Part shown: in pieces, positions 15,836 through 26,600 of the stretch | How the letters are laid out: each line of letters begins with the position of its first letter | Position numbering within the stretch: the stretch's first letter is position 1 | Source of the DNA: DATAPD01 sp036265385 | GTDB taxonomy: Bacteria > Acidobacteriota > Terriglobia > Terriglobales > Acidobacteriaceae | Length of the DNA: 64,000 nt | Direction of reading: 5' to 3' | Assembly (NCBI GenBank): GCA_036265385.1 | Contig: DATAPD010000048.1 | Coordinates: 1-64,000 of the forward strand | Translations under genes and position numbers: made by a program | The notes under the pieces: model-generated | Told to the model about the DNA's origin: nothing | Databases searched by the model: none | What the model saw: the letters and a program-made list of their open reading frames with translations, nothing else

Positions 15836-17506
15836 GTGCCCGGCAACTCCGAAACCGTTCAAAGTGACGCTTTCGATTTTGATTTCATCGTTATCGGTTC
15901 AGGTTTCGGCGGCAGCGTAGCAGCGTGTCGACTGGCCGAAAAAGGTTACCGCGTCGCAGTGATGGAAATGGGTCGGCGCTGGACGCCGGGGACCCTACCT
16001 CGTACAAGCTGGTATCTGCATCGTTGGTTCTGGAGCCCTAAGATCGGATTTACGGGATTTTTTGGCATGCGGTACTTCCGCCACGTCACCATTCTGCATG
16101 GGTGCGCCGTGGGTGGCGGGTCCATAACATACGCAACGACATCACTGCGACCTCCAGAAAAAATTTGGCATTCGGGAGCGTGGTCAGGACTGGCGCAGTG
16201 GCAGATCGATATGCCGCGCTTCTACGAGACGGCATCAACGATGCTTGGGGTAACGCGAAACAGCATACTTGGACCGTCGGATGAGTTGTTGAGGCGTTCT
16301 GCACACGAGATCGGTGTGGATTCCACCTTCTACAAAACCGATGTTGCTATTTTCCAACCCTCCGAAGGAACGATTGGTGGCGAAACCGTCTCAGACCCCT
16401 ACTTCAAGGGAAGAGGACCGCAACGAACAACGTGTGTCGGCTGCGGTGGATGCATGATGGGCTGCCGCTATGGAGCGAAGAACACGCTCGATCTGAACTA
16501 TCTCTACCTGGCGGAGCGTTACGGAGCGCAGGTATTCGCGGAGACACAGGTCGTGGATGTGAAACCGCTGAACGGCAGCGCCGATGGAAGCGACGGATAC
16601 GAGGTGAGTACAGTCCGCTCGATTGGTTGGTTCAATAAACGGATACGGACCCAAAGCTGCCGCGGCGTCGTGTTCGCCGCCTCATCGCTCGGAACGATGG
16701 ATCTGCTGTTTTATCTCAGAGACATTGGATCGCTGCGTGGTATCAGTTCTTGTTTGGGTAAACATGTGAGAACTAATTCGGAATCCTTGATTGCAGTTCG
16801 CATACCACGATATTCCGAAGACCTATCGAAGGGTGTTGCCATCGGCTCGGGAATCTACATTGACGAACACACCCATATCGAGGCCGTGCGATATCCAAGT
16901 GGATCGGACACGATGAGCCTTACCACGACGCTTCTCACAGGAGGTGCACCGGGAAGCGTCCGCATTGCACATTGGATCCGGAACGTGGCGATTGCGCTCA
17001 TGCTCCATCCCTTCAAGACGTTGCGCATATTCGTACCCTTTCGCTGGGCGCAGGAAACCTTGATCTTACTTTGTATGCAAGCTCTCGAAGGCGATCTGGA
17101 GATGTGCTGGCGGCGACCTTGGTACTGGCCATTCAAGAAGTCCCTAGCGAGCCGCGGGCAGAAAATTGCCACGTACATTCCTCAAGCAAACGAATTCGCT
17201 CAGACCGTCTCTCGTCTTTCCGGCGGAAGTGCAATGAGCATGATCCCCGAAATTCTGTTTGATATTCCGAGTACCGCGCACTGTTTAGGTGGATGCGTGA
17301 TTGCTGAGTCGCCGGCGCATGGTGTTGTTGATCATCGACACCGAGTTTTCGGGTACAAAAATATGTACATCTGCGACGGATCGGTGGTTGCAGCAAACCT
17401 GGGCGTGAATCCAAGTTTGACCATAACGGCACTAGCGGAACGAGCGATGAGCTTTATTGCGTCGCAATCGGAAACGCGGTGGGATGATTCGTCGGGCTAC
17501 AATTGA
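15836..17506 (+). CDS. GMC-family oxidoreductase (cholesterol oxidase / long-chain alcohol oxidase-like)
   Basis: The 556-residue flavoprotein begins with a Rossmann motif (IVIGSGFGGSVAACRLAEKG). It has VGGGSITYA in the FAD-binding part and a C-terminal GMC_C block with AHCLGGCVIAES, YICDGSVVAANLGVNPSLTI and a catalytic-type His/Asn region. A Cys cluster C-x2-C-x2-C-x3-C (TTCVGCGGCMMGCRYG, about 200) is shared with cholesterol-oxidase-like GMC proteins. It starts with GTG one base after the preceding stop, so it is translationally coupled to the wax synthase. Oxidation of a hydroxylated lipid or long-chain alcohol is likely; the real substrate is unknown. Confidence 0.85.
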   Translation: MPGNSETVQSDAFDFDFIVIGSGFGGSVAACRLAEKGYRVAVMEMGRRWTPGTLPRTSWYLHRWFWSPKIGFTGFFGMRYFRHVTILHGCAVGGGSITYATTSLRPPEKIWHSGAWSGLAQWQIDMPRFYETASTMLGVTRNSILGPSDELLRRSAHEIGVDSTFYKTDVAIFQPSEGTIGGETVSDPYFKGRGPQRTTCVGCGGCMMGCRYGAKNTLDLNYLYLAERYGAQVFAETQVVDVKPLNGSADGSDGYEVSTVRSIGWFNKRIRTQSCRGVVFAASSLGTMDLLFYLRDIGSLRGISSCLGKHVRTNSESLIAVRIPRYSEDLSKGVAIGSGIYIDEHTHIEAVRYPSGSDTMSLTTTLLTGGAPGSVRIAHWIRNVAIALMLHPFKTLRIFVPFRWAQETLILLCMQALEGDLEMCWRRPWYWPFKKSLASRGQKIATYIPQANEFAQTVSRLSGGSAMSMIPEILFDIPSTAHCLGGCVIAESPAHGVVDHRHRVFGYKNMYICDGSVVAANLGVNPSLTITALAERAMSFIASQSETRWDDSSGYN

Positions 17507-18027
17507 AGCCCATTAGACATACTTGCCAGCTTAAGACGTTCCGCAGGACATTGCACTCTCCTTATCATGCGCCCCTGTGACCCTGCTCACAAACTTCTTT
17601 GCCCGACCTCACAGACCATCTTCCGCCGCAGGTACATCATTCTGACCGAAGAAGAGCGGCTCCCGGCTCGCTTTCCCAGGTTCCACCAGCACTTCATAAG
17701 ATTTGATCGTTGAGCCGGAGCAGTGGCCCAACGTATGGTCCGTGAAGAATCAATTCTCGGCCGGTCTCCGGTTGCGTTCCGCTACGAAGTCCAAAGCGCA
17801 CCCGAGTCAACAATCAGATATCAATCCTCTTCTTCGTCTGAACAAACGTCTTCGCAAAAACTTCCTCGACGATCCGGTTATTCCCGTTTCGCTGACATTG
17901 CTAGCCAAGCTGGTCAGTGCGCAATTGATGTTTGTGCGCGAGATCACGTCCGGGACTGATCGCGTCCCTAAGGTGAATGTGTGTTTGGAGCTTTTCGTTA
18001 CGCGAGCGATGGGGAGATAGTCCGTCC
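17507..18027 (+). other. 520-bp gap with no convincing gene
   Basis: Between the GMC gene and the EMO gene I see no coding sequence I would defend. A 105-codon frame at 17703-18020 begins with TTG, has no ribosome-binding site and resembles no family. GGGGAGA at 18011-18017 is the ribosome-binding site of the next gene. A promoter for the downstream seven-gene run is expected here, but no clean -35/-10 pair stands out. Confidence 0.5.
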
Positions 18028-20097
18028 ATGGTGAATGGTCTGCAAACTCCCGCCGAATCCATTTACTGGTTCATCCATGGACGAGATTTGTTCCTGCTAA
18101 TCCACCTCTTGGGAACGGCGTGCTTTCTCTACATCGCGTGGCGGCGATTGCAGCCTCTCATGCGTGGGGAACGAGATTTGCGTTTCGACCGGCCCGGCCT
18201 ACGCCTGGCGAATGTGCTGAAGTTCTGGCTGGGTCAGTGGCGACATCCACGTTACAAGTTTGCGGGCGTTCTCCACATCCTCATCTTTACGGGTTTTATC
18301 CTGCTTGCCACGCGCGCATTCTCATTGATTCTTGGCTTCACAGACGAGTCGTCGCCGACCAGCGACTTCGAACAGATCTATGCGATTGTTCGACAATACG
18401 CGACGACAGTCGTTTTCCTCTGTATGGTCGTGGCGATTGTTCGTCGCCTCGTGTTCCGGCCTGCAAGATATGCAGTGCCACATCGGTACGGCAAAGGCCA
18501 TACCGCAGATGCCATTTTTCTCCTCGCTTTGATCGCAACGTTAATGCTCGCGGACAGTCTTTATGAGGCAAGTAAAGCCGCAGCCTCGACCCAGGTGGGG
18601 ACGCGTGGAGAGTCTCTGGCTCTGTATTCGCTGCCATGGGTGTTACAGATTGTTCTCGCAGGGAGTTCATTAGCGGCATTGCAGCATATTCACCAAGGGG
18701 GATTCCTAATTCACGACCTGACCTTCTTTTTCCTGCTCTGTTATCGGCCATTCGGAATCCAGTTTCACGTGGAAACGTCGTTGTTCAGCATCTTTTTTGC
18801 GAAGCTCGATCGAGGAACGATCAAGCCGGTGAGATGGGGCGTACCCGACGACAAGCTGGATCAGGTGAAGTCATTTGGCGTGAAGGCATTCGAAGACTTC
18901 ACCTGGAAGCACATGTTGGATTTCTATTCGTGCGCGGATTGTGGACGGTGCTCAGACAATTGCCCAGCCAATTCCGTGGGACGACCGCTGTCGCCACGAT
19001 TTCTCACGATCAAAGCTCGCGATTACTGCTTCCAGCATTACCCAATGTTCAGGCCGCCAAGTAATGGTGTGGCCCTGGTTGGCAATCTCTACTCTGAGGA
19101 TGAGATCTGGTCGTGCACTACCTGCGGCGCGTGCGAGCAGGAATGCCCGATGCTAGTCGAGTACATCGACAAAATCGTGGATCTTCGCCGCGGGATGGTC
19201 GATGAGGGAAGGGTTCCACAATCTCTCCAGAAACCTCTGAAAGCGTTGGAAAGCCGAGGGAATCCCTACGGAAAGATGGAGAAGAAGAGAGGCGACTGGG
19301 CAAAGGCCAATGGATTTGGGGAAGCGTGCACTGTTTCAGTTCTCAATGGAAAGAACAACGCGGACACACTCTATTTCGTAGATAGCGTCACCTCTTATGA
19401 CGATCGCATGCAGGCGATTGCGCGGGCTACTGCGAGAGTTCTCAGCCGGACTGGGACTAACCTCGGGATCCTTGCCAGCGCCGAAAAAGACAGCGGACAC
19501 GATGTTCGTCGCTTTGGTGAAGAAATGCTTTTCATCGCATTGCGAGACCAGAACGCGGACGCGATACGCGCCTCGGGTGTGCAACGCATCGTGTGTTCGG
19601 ATCCGCACGCGTTCAACGCACTGCGCCACGATTACAGCGGGATGCCACCTGTTGAGCACGTAAGCCAGTCGATCGCGGATGCTGTGAGATGCGGAAAACT
19701 CCGATTCGATGCTGTGCAGAACGGCAATGTGTACACCTACCACGATCCTTGTTATTTGGGGCGGCACAACGGAGTGTACGACGACCCACGTGAAGTCCTC
19801 GACGCGATTCCAAATTTGCGGCGCGTGGAAATGAAGAGATCGCGTGATCGCTCGTTCTGCTGTGGCGGCGGCGGACTGATGCTTTTTTACGAGCCGAACG
19901 AAGAAGAACGAATCGGAGTGAAGCGTGTTCGGATGGCAGCGGAAGCAGGCGCCAACGTAATCGTCACAGCATGCCCGTTCTGTATGACGAATATCGAAGA
20001 TGCGATCAAGGTTGCCGGATTAGAAGGAAAGATGACCGCGATTGACCTGGTGGAGCTTGTAGATCAGCAAACAGCTCAACTGAGCAATGCGGCTTGA
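18028..20097 (+). CDS. Membrane-bound ETF:(mena)quinone oxidoreductase, EMO/FadF type
   Basis: The 689-residue protein has an N-terminal membrane domain like the cytochrome b subunit of nitrate reductase, with five or so hydrophobic segments between residues 15 and 250. Two ferredoxin [4Fe-4S] motifs follow (CADCGRCSDNCP and CTTCGACEQECP). The C-terminus is an HdrB-like part with CYLGRHNG, FCCGGGGLM and CPFC. This is the layout of EMO-type ETF:menaquinone oxidoreductases, which move electrons from acyl-CoA dehydrogenases through ETF into the quinone pool. EtfB follows after 12 bp. The ATG at 18028 follows GGGGAGA; the frame back to 17977 is not needed. Confidence 0.88.
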   Translation: MVNGLQTPAESIYWFIHGRDLFLLIHLLGTACFLYIAWRRLQPLMRGERDLRFDRPGLRLANVLKFWLGQWRHPRYKFAGVLHILIFTGFILLATRAFSLILGFTDESSPTSDFEQIYAIVRQYATTVVFLCMVVAIVRRLVFRPARYAVPHRYGKGHTADAIFLLALIATLMLADSLYEASKAAASTQVGTRGESLALYSLPWVLQIVLAGSSLAALQHIHQGGFLIHDLTFFFLLCYRPFGIQFHVETSLFSIFFAKLDRGTIKPVRWGVPDDKLDQVKSFGVKAFEDFTWKHMLDFYSCADCGRCSDNCPANSVGRPLSPRFLTIKARDYCFQHYPMFRPPSNGVALVGNLYSEDEIWSCTTCGACEQECPMLVEYIDKIVDLRRGMVDEGRVPQSLQKPLKALESRGNPYGKMEKKRGDWAKANGFGEACTVSVLNGKNNADTLYFVDSVTSYDDRMQAIARATARVLSRTGTNLGILASAEKDSGHDVRRFGEEMLFIALRDQNADAIRASGVQRIVCSDPHAFNALRHDYSGMPPVEHVSQSIADAVRCGKLRFDAVQNGNVYTYHDPCYLGRHNGVYDDPREVLDAIPNLRRVEMKRSRDRSFCCGGGGLMLFYEPNEEERIGVKRVRMAAEAGANVIVTACPFCMTNIEDAIKVAGLEGKMTAIDLVELVDQQTAQLSNAA

Positions 20098-20109
20098 AGG
20101 AGGTTCGCT

Positions 20110-20901
20110 GTGGAGATTTTGGTCTGCGTACGCCGAGTGCCTGACACATCGGAAAACGAAATCGCGCTGAACAGTGCTGGAAACGATATCGAGCGCGATG
20201 ATCTCGTTTACTCAATTAACGAATGGGATAACTACGCTGTTGAGGAAGCTTTGCAGATTGTCGACCGTATGGGTGGCAGCGTCACCGTGGTGACTGTCGG
20301 AAATGAGGAGGACGAGGAAGTCCTCCGCCGCGAAATGGCGATGGGTGCGCACCACGGCGTGTTGCTGACCGATGAGGTTTATGACGGCTCCGATGCGCGT
20401 GGCATTTCGACGATCCTGAAGGCCTTCGTAAAGAAGGGTAAGTACGACTTGATCCTCACAGGCGTGCAATCCGAAGACGGAGGCGCACAGGTTGGCGGGA
20501 TGCTGGCAGCGATGCTGGATTACCCATTTGCATCTCTCGTGAACTCGATTGAGATTCTGGACGAGAAGACTCTGAAGGTAAGCCGCGAAATCGAAGGTGG
20601 CAATAAAGAGATCAGCCGCATCGAGCTGCCTTGTGTGCTGTCGATCCAAACGGGCATCAACGAGCCGCGTTATGTCGGCATGCGAGGTATACGGCAGGTA
20701 GCGTCCATTCCGATCCTAACTCCAACTGCCGAAGAATTAGGAATCAATTCAGAAAGTGTTGGTCAAACTGCTGCGAGAGTGAAACGCGTGGACTACTTCA
20801 TCCCGCAAGCCGGGAAGGGCGCGGAGATGCTCCAGGGTAGCCGTGAAGAGAACATCGACAAACTGCTCGAGCTGGTCGCAGCAAAAGGAGGACTGAAGTG
20901 A
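20110..20901 (+). CDS. etfB: Electron transfer flavoprotein beta subunit
   Basis: The 263-residue protein has the ETF-beta pattern: EILVCVRRVPDT at the N-terminus, YAVEEALQIVD, LILTGVQSEDGG and LPCVLSIQTGINEPRY. It forms the EtfAB heterodimer that collects electrons from acyl-CoA dehydrogenases. It starts with GTG after a strong GGAGG and overlaps etfA by 4 bp (GTGA). Its position between the EMO gene and an acyl-CoA dehydrogenase makes a dedicated electron chain. Confidence 0.95.
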   Translation: MEILVCVRRVPDTSENEIALNSAGNDIERDDLVYSINEWDNYAVEEALQIVDRMGGSVTVVTVGNEEDEEVLRREMAMGAHHGVLLTDEVYDGSDARGISTILKAFVKKGKYDLILTGVQSEDGGAQVGGMLAAMLDYPFASLVNSIEILDEKTLKVSREIEGGNKEISRIELPCVLSIQTGINEPRYVGMRGIRQVASIPILTPTAEELGINSESVGQTAARVKRVDYFIPQAGKGAEMLQGSREENIDKLLELVAAKGGLK

Positions 20902-21884
20902 CGCCCATTTTTGCTCTCATCTTGCACAAGGCTGGCGTGGTGGATGACTCCGCTATCGAACTCCTGGAGGTTGCACGCAAAATCGATCCTGCGGCAAAAC
21001 CCATCGCTGTGGCGGTAGGTGTTGGAGAGGAACTGGATTCAGTCTGCCACCAGTTGAGCCTCTCGTATCAAGAAATCTGGAAGGTTGCTCACGAGCAATT
21101 GGCACACCTGAATGCCGAAGTGGTAAGGCAAGCTCTCCAGAAGATAATTCCAGCAGGCAGCATTGTGCTTTGTGCACACGAGCACTTTGGCATCGATTTG
21201 GGCCCGGGACTGTCGATCAAGTTAAGCGCTGCTTACGTATCGGACATCGTTGGCATCGATGCCGTGGATGGTGCAGTCCTGAACGTTATTCGTCAAGAAT
21301 TCGGTGGACAGGTGAGCGCGCACGTTCGCTGTGACATCAGTTCTGGCGCGGTGATTACGGTTCGTCCGGGCGCTTTCAAGCCCATTCAACTCGCTTCTTT
21401 CAATGGAACGGTGATCGATAAGTCCTCGGAGATTGGTCCGCTCGTTTCCAAGCGACAGTATCTATCCACCGTAGTGGCTGAATCCGGCGATGTGGACATC
21501 ACTAAGCAAACAATCCTGGTCTCCGTCGGGCGAGGCATCCAGGAGAAAGACAACATTTCTATCGCCGAAGAACTCGCCGAAGAACTAGGGGCGGCGGTCA
21601 GTTGCTCACGGCCGGTAGTGGATGCGAAGTGGCTCGAGAAATCCCGTCAGGTGGGCACCTCTGGAAAAACGGTGAAGCCCAAGGTGTACCTCGCATGTGG
21701 AATCAGCGGTGCATTTCAGCACATCGCCGGGCTGAAGGGAAACCCGTTCATCGTAGCCATCAATAAAAATCCCAAGGCCCCAATCTTCCAGGTTGCGGAC
21801 GTTGGAATCGTGGACGACCTGCTCGAGTTTTTACCCGAACTTACCAACAAGATCCGAGATATGCGCACCGTTTCCGCAAAGTAA
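20898..21884 (+). CDS. etfA: Electron transfer flavoprotein alpha subunit
   Basis: The 328-residue protein has the N-terminal alpha/beta domain. The C-terminal FAD domain carries SVGRGIQEKDNI, SRPVVDAKWLEKSRQVGTSG, VYLACGISGAFQHIAG and INKNPKAPIFQVADVGIVDD, the standard EtfA fingerprint. The GTG start overlaps the etfB stop, implying translational coupling and 1:1 production. No extra ferredoxin domain is present, so this is the classical non-bifurcating length, although bifurcation cannot be excluded from sequence alone. Confidence 0.95.
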   Translation: MTPIFALILHKAGVVDDSAIELLEVARKIDPAAKPIAVAVGVGEELDSVCHQLSLSYQEIWKVAHEQLAHLNAEVVRQALQKIIPAGSIVLCAHEHFGIDLGPGLSIKLSAAYVSDIVGIDAVDGAVLNVIRQEFGGQVSAHVRCDISSGAVITVRPGAFKPIQLASFNGTVIDKSSEIGPLVSKRQYLSTVVAESGDVDITKQTILVSVGRGIQEKDNISIAEELAEELGAAVSCSRPVVDAKWLEKSRQVGTSGKTVKPKVYLACGISGAFQHIAGLKGNPFIVAINKNPKAPIFQVADVGIVDDLLEFLPELTNKIRDMRTVSAK

Positions 21885-21900
21885 GTAAAGGATGAATCCG

Positions 21901-23580
21901 ATGATCACGCCTAAAACTTTGAAGCTGAGTTTGAAATCCCTGCGAGACTTCGCTAAGAAACAACTGCCAGACGAAAAACTGATCGAACTGGACGAGCGCG
22001 ATGAGTGCCCTATCGACATCGTTCGTCACATGTGTGATCCGGACAAACTAGGCATTCAGCTCTTGTTCATCCCCGAAGAGTTTGGCGGCATGGGCGGAGG
22101 TGCATTCGACGTGTACTGCATCTGCGAGGAGATGGCTCACATCGATCTCGGCATTGCAACAGCTGTCCTGGCTACTTTTCTGGGAAGTGATCCCATCACT
22201 GTGGGCGCAACGCCTGAACAGAAAAAGATCTGGCTCAGCCGCATTGCGGAAGACGGCGTCTTATTCGCGTATGGCGCCACTGAGCCAGAAGCTGGGAGTG
22301 ACTTGGGCGCATTGAGAACCGCTGCGGATCGTGTGATGAAGGATGGGCAGATCGTTGGCTACAAGATCAACGGCAACAAGCAATGGATCAGCAATGGTGG
22401 CATTGCAGATGTATATACGGTGTTGGCGAACACACCGAGTGGCCCAAGCTGGTTCGTCGTCGAAAAAGGCACAAAGGGATTCAATCACGACGAGCCCGAA
22501 GACAAGCACGGAATTCGCTTGAGCAATACCGCAGCACTCGCCTTCAACGACGTCTACGTGGATGCCGATCGCTTGATCGGCGGTGTCGAGGGACAAGGTC
22601 TCAACCAAGCGCAAGCTGTTTTCGGGTACACGCGATTAATGGTCGCGGCGTTCGGCTTGGGTGCAGGTTGGTCTGCACTTGATCGCGCAATTCCATATTC
22701 AACGAAGCGCATTCAAGCTGGCGGTCCGCTGTCAGAAAAGCAAGGCTACACACATAAGCTGATCGTCCCAGGTGCCGTGCGTTTAGAAGCGGCGCGCGCT
22801 TACATCGAAGAAACCGCTGAGCGCATTGATGGCGGGGCTGAAGGCAGTCTGAATACCGAAGGTGCCATCGCCAAATACATGGCGACCGAGGCCGGTAATG
22901 CAGCTGCGGAAGCAAGTATCCAGGCGCTTGGCGGTTACGGGTACACGCACGAATACATGGTGGAAAAGATCAGTCGCGATGTTCGCATCACCACGATTTA
23001 CGAGGGAACTTCGGAAATCATGGAAATGACGATCAGCCGCGACCGTTGGCAGCTACACCTGAAGACGCGAGGGCAGCATTATCACAGTCGTGCTCTCGAG
23101 TTTGAGAAGTTGCACAGCCAGCATCCTGGAGTGGGCGCTGATGTCGCCGCGATCGCATTGCACGGCCTTGCCGAGGTGATGGAGAGAGCCCGAGTCGCAC
23201 ACCTTACGCGCCATCAACACATCTTGCTTCGCTTGGGAGAGTTGATTGCATTTGCCGAGTGCGCAGGAAGTTTGTCGAGAAGAGCAGCACTTTTAGCAGA
23301 TGGGAAGATCCACGAAAAAGCCAGCCGTCGTTTCGATGCAGCAGCTTTGGCCGCCATCAGTCGCGTATTCGCTCGAGAAGCAGCACTGAAGGTAGCTGAG
23401 GAAGGTCTGCGTCTGATCGTGGGGGCAGGCGAACTGAAAGAGCACGAGATCGCCGAAATTGAAAACAAGATCGATGTGCCTGCAGTACATCGTTCCCAGG
23501 CAGGACTGATTTCAGACATGGATTACGTAGCCGACGTGCTTTATAACCGCGCGGCAAAACAAGTTCGAACTGCCGCATGA
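21901..23580 (+). CDS. Acyl-CoA dehydrogenase (long form), EtfAB-linked
   Basis: The 559-residue flavoprotein has EPEAGSDLGALRTAA and KQWISNGGIADVYTV in the FAD-binding middle domain and the catalytic Glu in IYEGTSEIMEM. A C-terminal helical extension of about 150 residues makes it a long-form dehydrogenase. It is only modestly similar to the dehydrogenase at 3608. AAAGGA is 8 nt before the ATG at 21901, which I prefer over the ATG at 21892 that abuts the ribosome-binding site. It is the last gene before the giant synthase (71-bp gap) and could introduce double bonds into, or degrade, the synthase product (inference). Confidence 0.88.
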   Translation: MITPKTLKLSLKSLRDFAKKQLPDEKLIELDERDECPIDIVRHMCDPDKLGIQLLFIPEEFGGMGGGAFDVYCICEEMAHIDLGIATAVLATFLGSDPITVGATPEQKKIWLSRIAEDGVLFAYGATEPEAGSDLGALRTAADRVMKDGQIVGYKINGNKQWISNGGIADVYTVLANTPSGPSWFVVEKGTKGFNHDEPEDKHGIRLSNTAALAFNDVYVDADRLIGGVEGQGLNQAQAVFGYTRLMVAAFGLGAGWSALDRAIPYSTKRIQAGGPLSEKQGYTHKLIVPGAVRLEAARAYIEETAERIDGGAEGSLNTEGAIAKYMATEAGNAAAEASIQALGGYGYTHEYMVEKISRDVRITTIYEGTSEIMEMTISRDRWQLHLKTRGQHYHSRALEFEKLHSQHPGVGADVAAIALHGLAEVMERARVAHLTRHQHILLRLGELIAFAECAGSLSRRAALLADGKIHEKASRRFDAAALAAISRVFAREAALKVAEEGLRLIVGAGELKEHEIAEIENKIDVPAVHRSQAGLISDMDYVADVLYNRAAKQVRTAA

Positions 23581-23651
23581 ACTAATAACGTTCGTTTCGC
23601 TTCCGGCCCCGCTCGGGTTGGATGCCTTTTTCATAGCACTGGAGCTTCATC

Positions 23652-26600
23652 ATGGAAAACACCGCGCATCGTGCGATCGCGATTGTGGGGGTAGGAGCAG
23701 TGTTGCCCGATGCCCCGAACGTCACCACGTTTTGGGACAACATCAAGACCGGACGTTACAGCATCACCGACGTCTCGCCCGATAGATGGGATCCGCAACT
23801 GTACTACGACGCTGACCCGAGTGCTCCTGATAAGACCTACTCGAAGATCGGTGGCTGGGTTCGCGAAAGTAAGTGGGATCCCATTGCGTGGCGCTTGCCG
23901 ATTCCACCGCGAGTGGCGGAAGCGATGGATGGATCCCAAAAATGGGGCATCGCGTGCACGCGCGACGCGCTGGAAGATTACGGCTTTCCGAAGCGGCCGC
24001 TGAATCTCGATCGCACGGCGGTGATCCTCGGCAACGCAATGGGTGGCGAGCATCATTACTTCACCATCCTGCGCCTGTATTTCCCCGAATACGCCAAAGA
24101 GCTCGAGCATAGTGCGAGCTTCGCTTCCTTACCGGAAAGCGTGCGGCATCGGATTACTCACGAACTACACGACCGCATGGGAGCCACGCTTCCTGAAGTC
24201 ACCGAAGACACCATGCCGGGCGAGCTATCGAACTGCATCGCCGGCCGCATAGCAAATATCTTCAACTTCCATGGCCCGAACTACGTTGTAGATGCGGCGT
24301 GTGCTTCAGCAATGGCGGCGATCAGTGCCGCGGCCGAGGGTCTGATCGAAAACGATTTCGATGTAGCTGTTACGGGCGGAATTGACCGGAACATGGGCGC
24401 GTCAACTTTCATCAAGTTCAGCAAAATTGGCGCGCTTTCTGCTTCTGGTACACGTCCTTATGCTGAAGGCGCGGACGGCTTCGTTATGGGAGAGGGTGCC
24501 GCTATCTTTTTATTAAAGCGGCTTGCAGATGCGGAACGCGACCACGACAAGATCTATGCAGTCTTGCGCGGCATGGGCGGCTCGAGCGACGGGAAGGGGA
24601 AGGGAATAACCGCTCCCAATCCAATCGGCCAAAAATTCGCGATTGAACGTGCATGGCAGAACGCTGGACTATCCCCCGCAACTGCCGGTTTAATCGAGGG
24701 TCATGGTACTTCCACCCGGGTGGGCGATGTGGTGGAGGTCCAGAGCATCACTGACGTTCTCGCCAGCTTCAACCTTCCGCACGCATCCGTTGCGCTGGGT
24801 TCTGTGAAGTCGAATATCGGGCATCTCAAAGGAGCAGCCGGTGCTGCAGGCCTTCTGAAGGCTGTTCTCGCGCTGCGCGAACAGGTTCTGCCGCCAAGCG
24901 TGCATTGTGAGCGTCGGAATCCTGATATTGACTTCGCGCATTCACCACTCTACGTCAATACCGAACTGAGACCCTGGACTGTTCCGGCTGACAGTACGCG
25001 TCGGGCCGGACTAAGTGCGTTCGGATTCGGGGGCACAAACTTCCATGCGGTGCTTGAGGAATACATTCCCGGCAAAATCAATGGAAATGGAAAAAAGACG
25101 ATAGCAGTCAGCCAGGTTCCCAGCACACCAGAGACGACTGCTCCGGTTGTGCGAGTTGCTCCTAGTTTACCCGTTGCGTCTGCGACAGATTTTCTCAAGG
25201 CACCGCTGCGGGGTGCTCTTGTGGTAGGCGCGCCGGATAAGTTGGTGTTGCAGAAAAGGCTGACAGCCATCCAGGAAGCAGCAGCGCAAGGCAAGGCTCC
25301 TGAACCCTCAGCGCCAGCCGAATCGGATCTGCGCGCAGCGGAAAGAATTGCTATCGACTTTGTCGATGCGACTGACCTCGCCGACAAATCTGGCAAAGCA
25401 CTTAAAGCTCTCGCCGCCGACCTACCGGCCATGTGGAAAGCACTTCGTGCGCAAGGCATCTATCGCGGAAGGGGTGTCGCTCCTAAAGTAGCATTCCTCT
25501 ACACGGGTCAAGGCTCACAATACGTGAACATGCTCCGACCTCTTCTCACGAATGAGCCGATCGTTGCAGAAACGTTTGCCGAAGCGGACCGCATCATGAC
25601 GCCATTGCTCGGAAAGCCGCTCACCAATTTCATCTTTGTGAATGGAGCTGACGAAAAAGCTGTTACCAAGGCTGAGGACGATCTTCGTCAGACTGCCATT
25701 ACACAGCCGGCGGTGCTCGCTACGGATGAATCTCTAACCCGGCTATTAGCAGCTTACGGCATCCGTCCTGACATGACGATGGGACATAGCCTCGGTGAAT
25801 ACGGTGCCTTAGTCGCATCCGGAGCCATGCCTTTCCATGACGCGCTTGAGGCCGTGAGTGCACGCGGACGGGGAATGACTGCGGTTGCCATGAAAGACAA
25901 CGGAAAGATGGCCGCTGTGTTTGCACCTATCGCCGAGATTGAACGCATTCTGAAAACGGTGGACGGCTATGTGGTCATCGCGAACATCAACAGCAACACC
26001 CAAGGTGTAATCGGCGGAGCGAGTAAAGCGGTAGAACAAGCCATGGAGCTGTTCTTGAAAGCGGGCTACGACGCTGTCGCCCTTCCTGTAAGTCACGCAT
26101 TTCACACTTCGATCGTTGCCGGCGCAGGCGAACCGCTCCGGAAGGAATTGGAACGCCTGGATCTGCAATCGCCGCAAATTCCGATCGTAGCGAACGTTGA
26201 TGGCGAGTTTTATCCAATGGGAACTGATGTTGTCCCGAAGATGTTGGACCTTCTCACGCGCCAGGTCGCGGCTCCGGTTCAGTTCATAAAAGGTTTGCGA
26301 ACCCTCTATGCAGCGGGCGCACGGATTTTTGTTGAGGTTGGCCCAAAGAAAGCACTGCAGGGCTTTGCGGAAGATGTACTTGGCGAAAGCGGCGATGTCG
26401 TTTCGCTCTTCACCAATCATCCGAAGACGGGCGACATTCCGTCCTTCAATCAAGCCCTCTGTGCTCTCTATGCTGCCGGTCTAGGTCGCGGAATTCCCGA
26501 CGCTTCGCGTTCCCTGCAGGAAACAGTACAGACTGCAATCAAGAGCGAGCCAATTCAGAATGACAAAATTGTGGCTGCCACATCGAAGCCAATGAGCTCC

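Noticed and set aside
17703..18020. 105-codon frame before the EMO gene
   Set aside because: TTG start, no ribosome-binding site and no recognisable domain.
25809..26453. 214-codon minus-strand frame within the synthase
   Set aside because: It lies over the conserved AT domain and its product has no motif.
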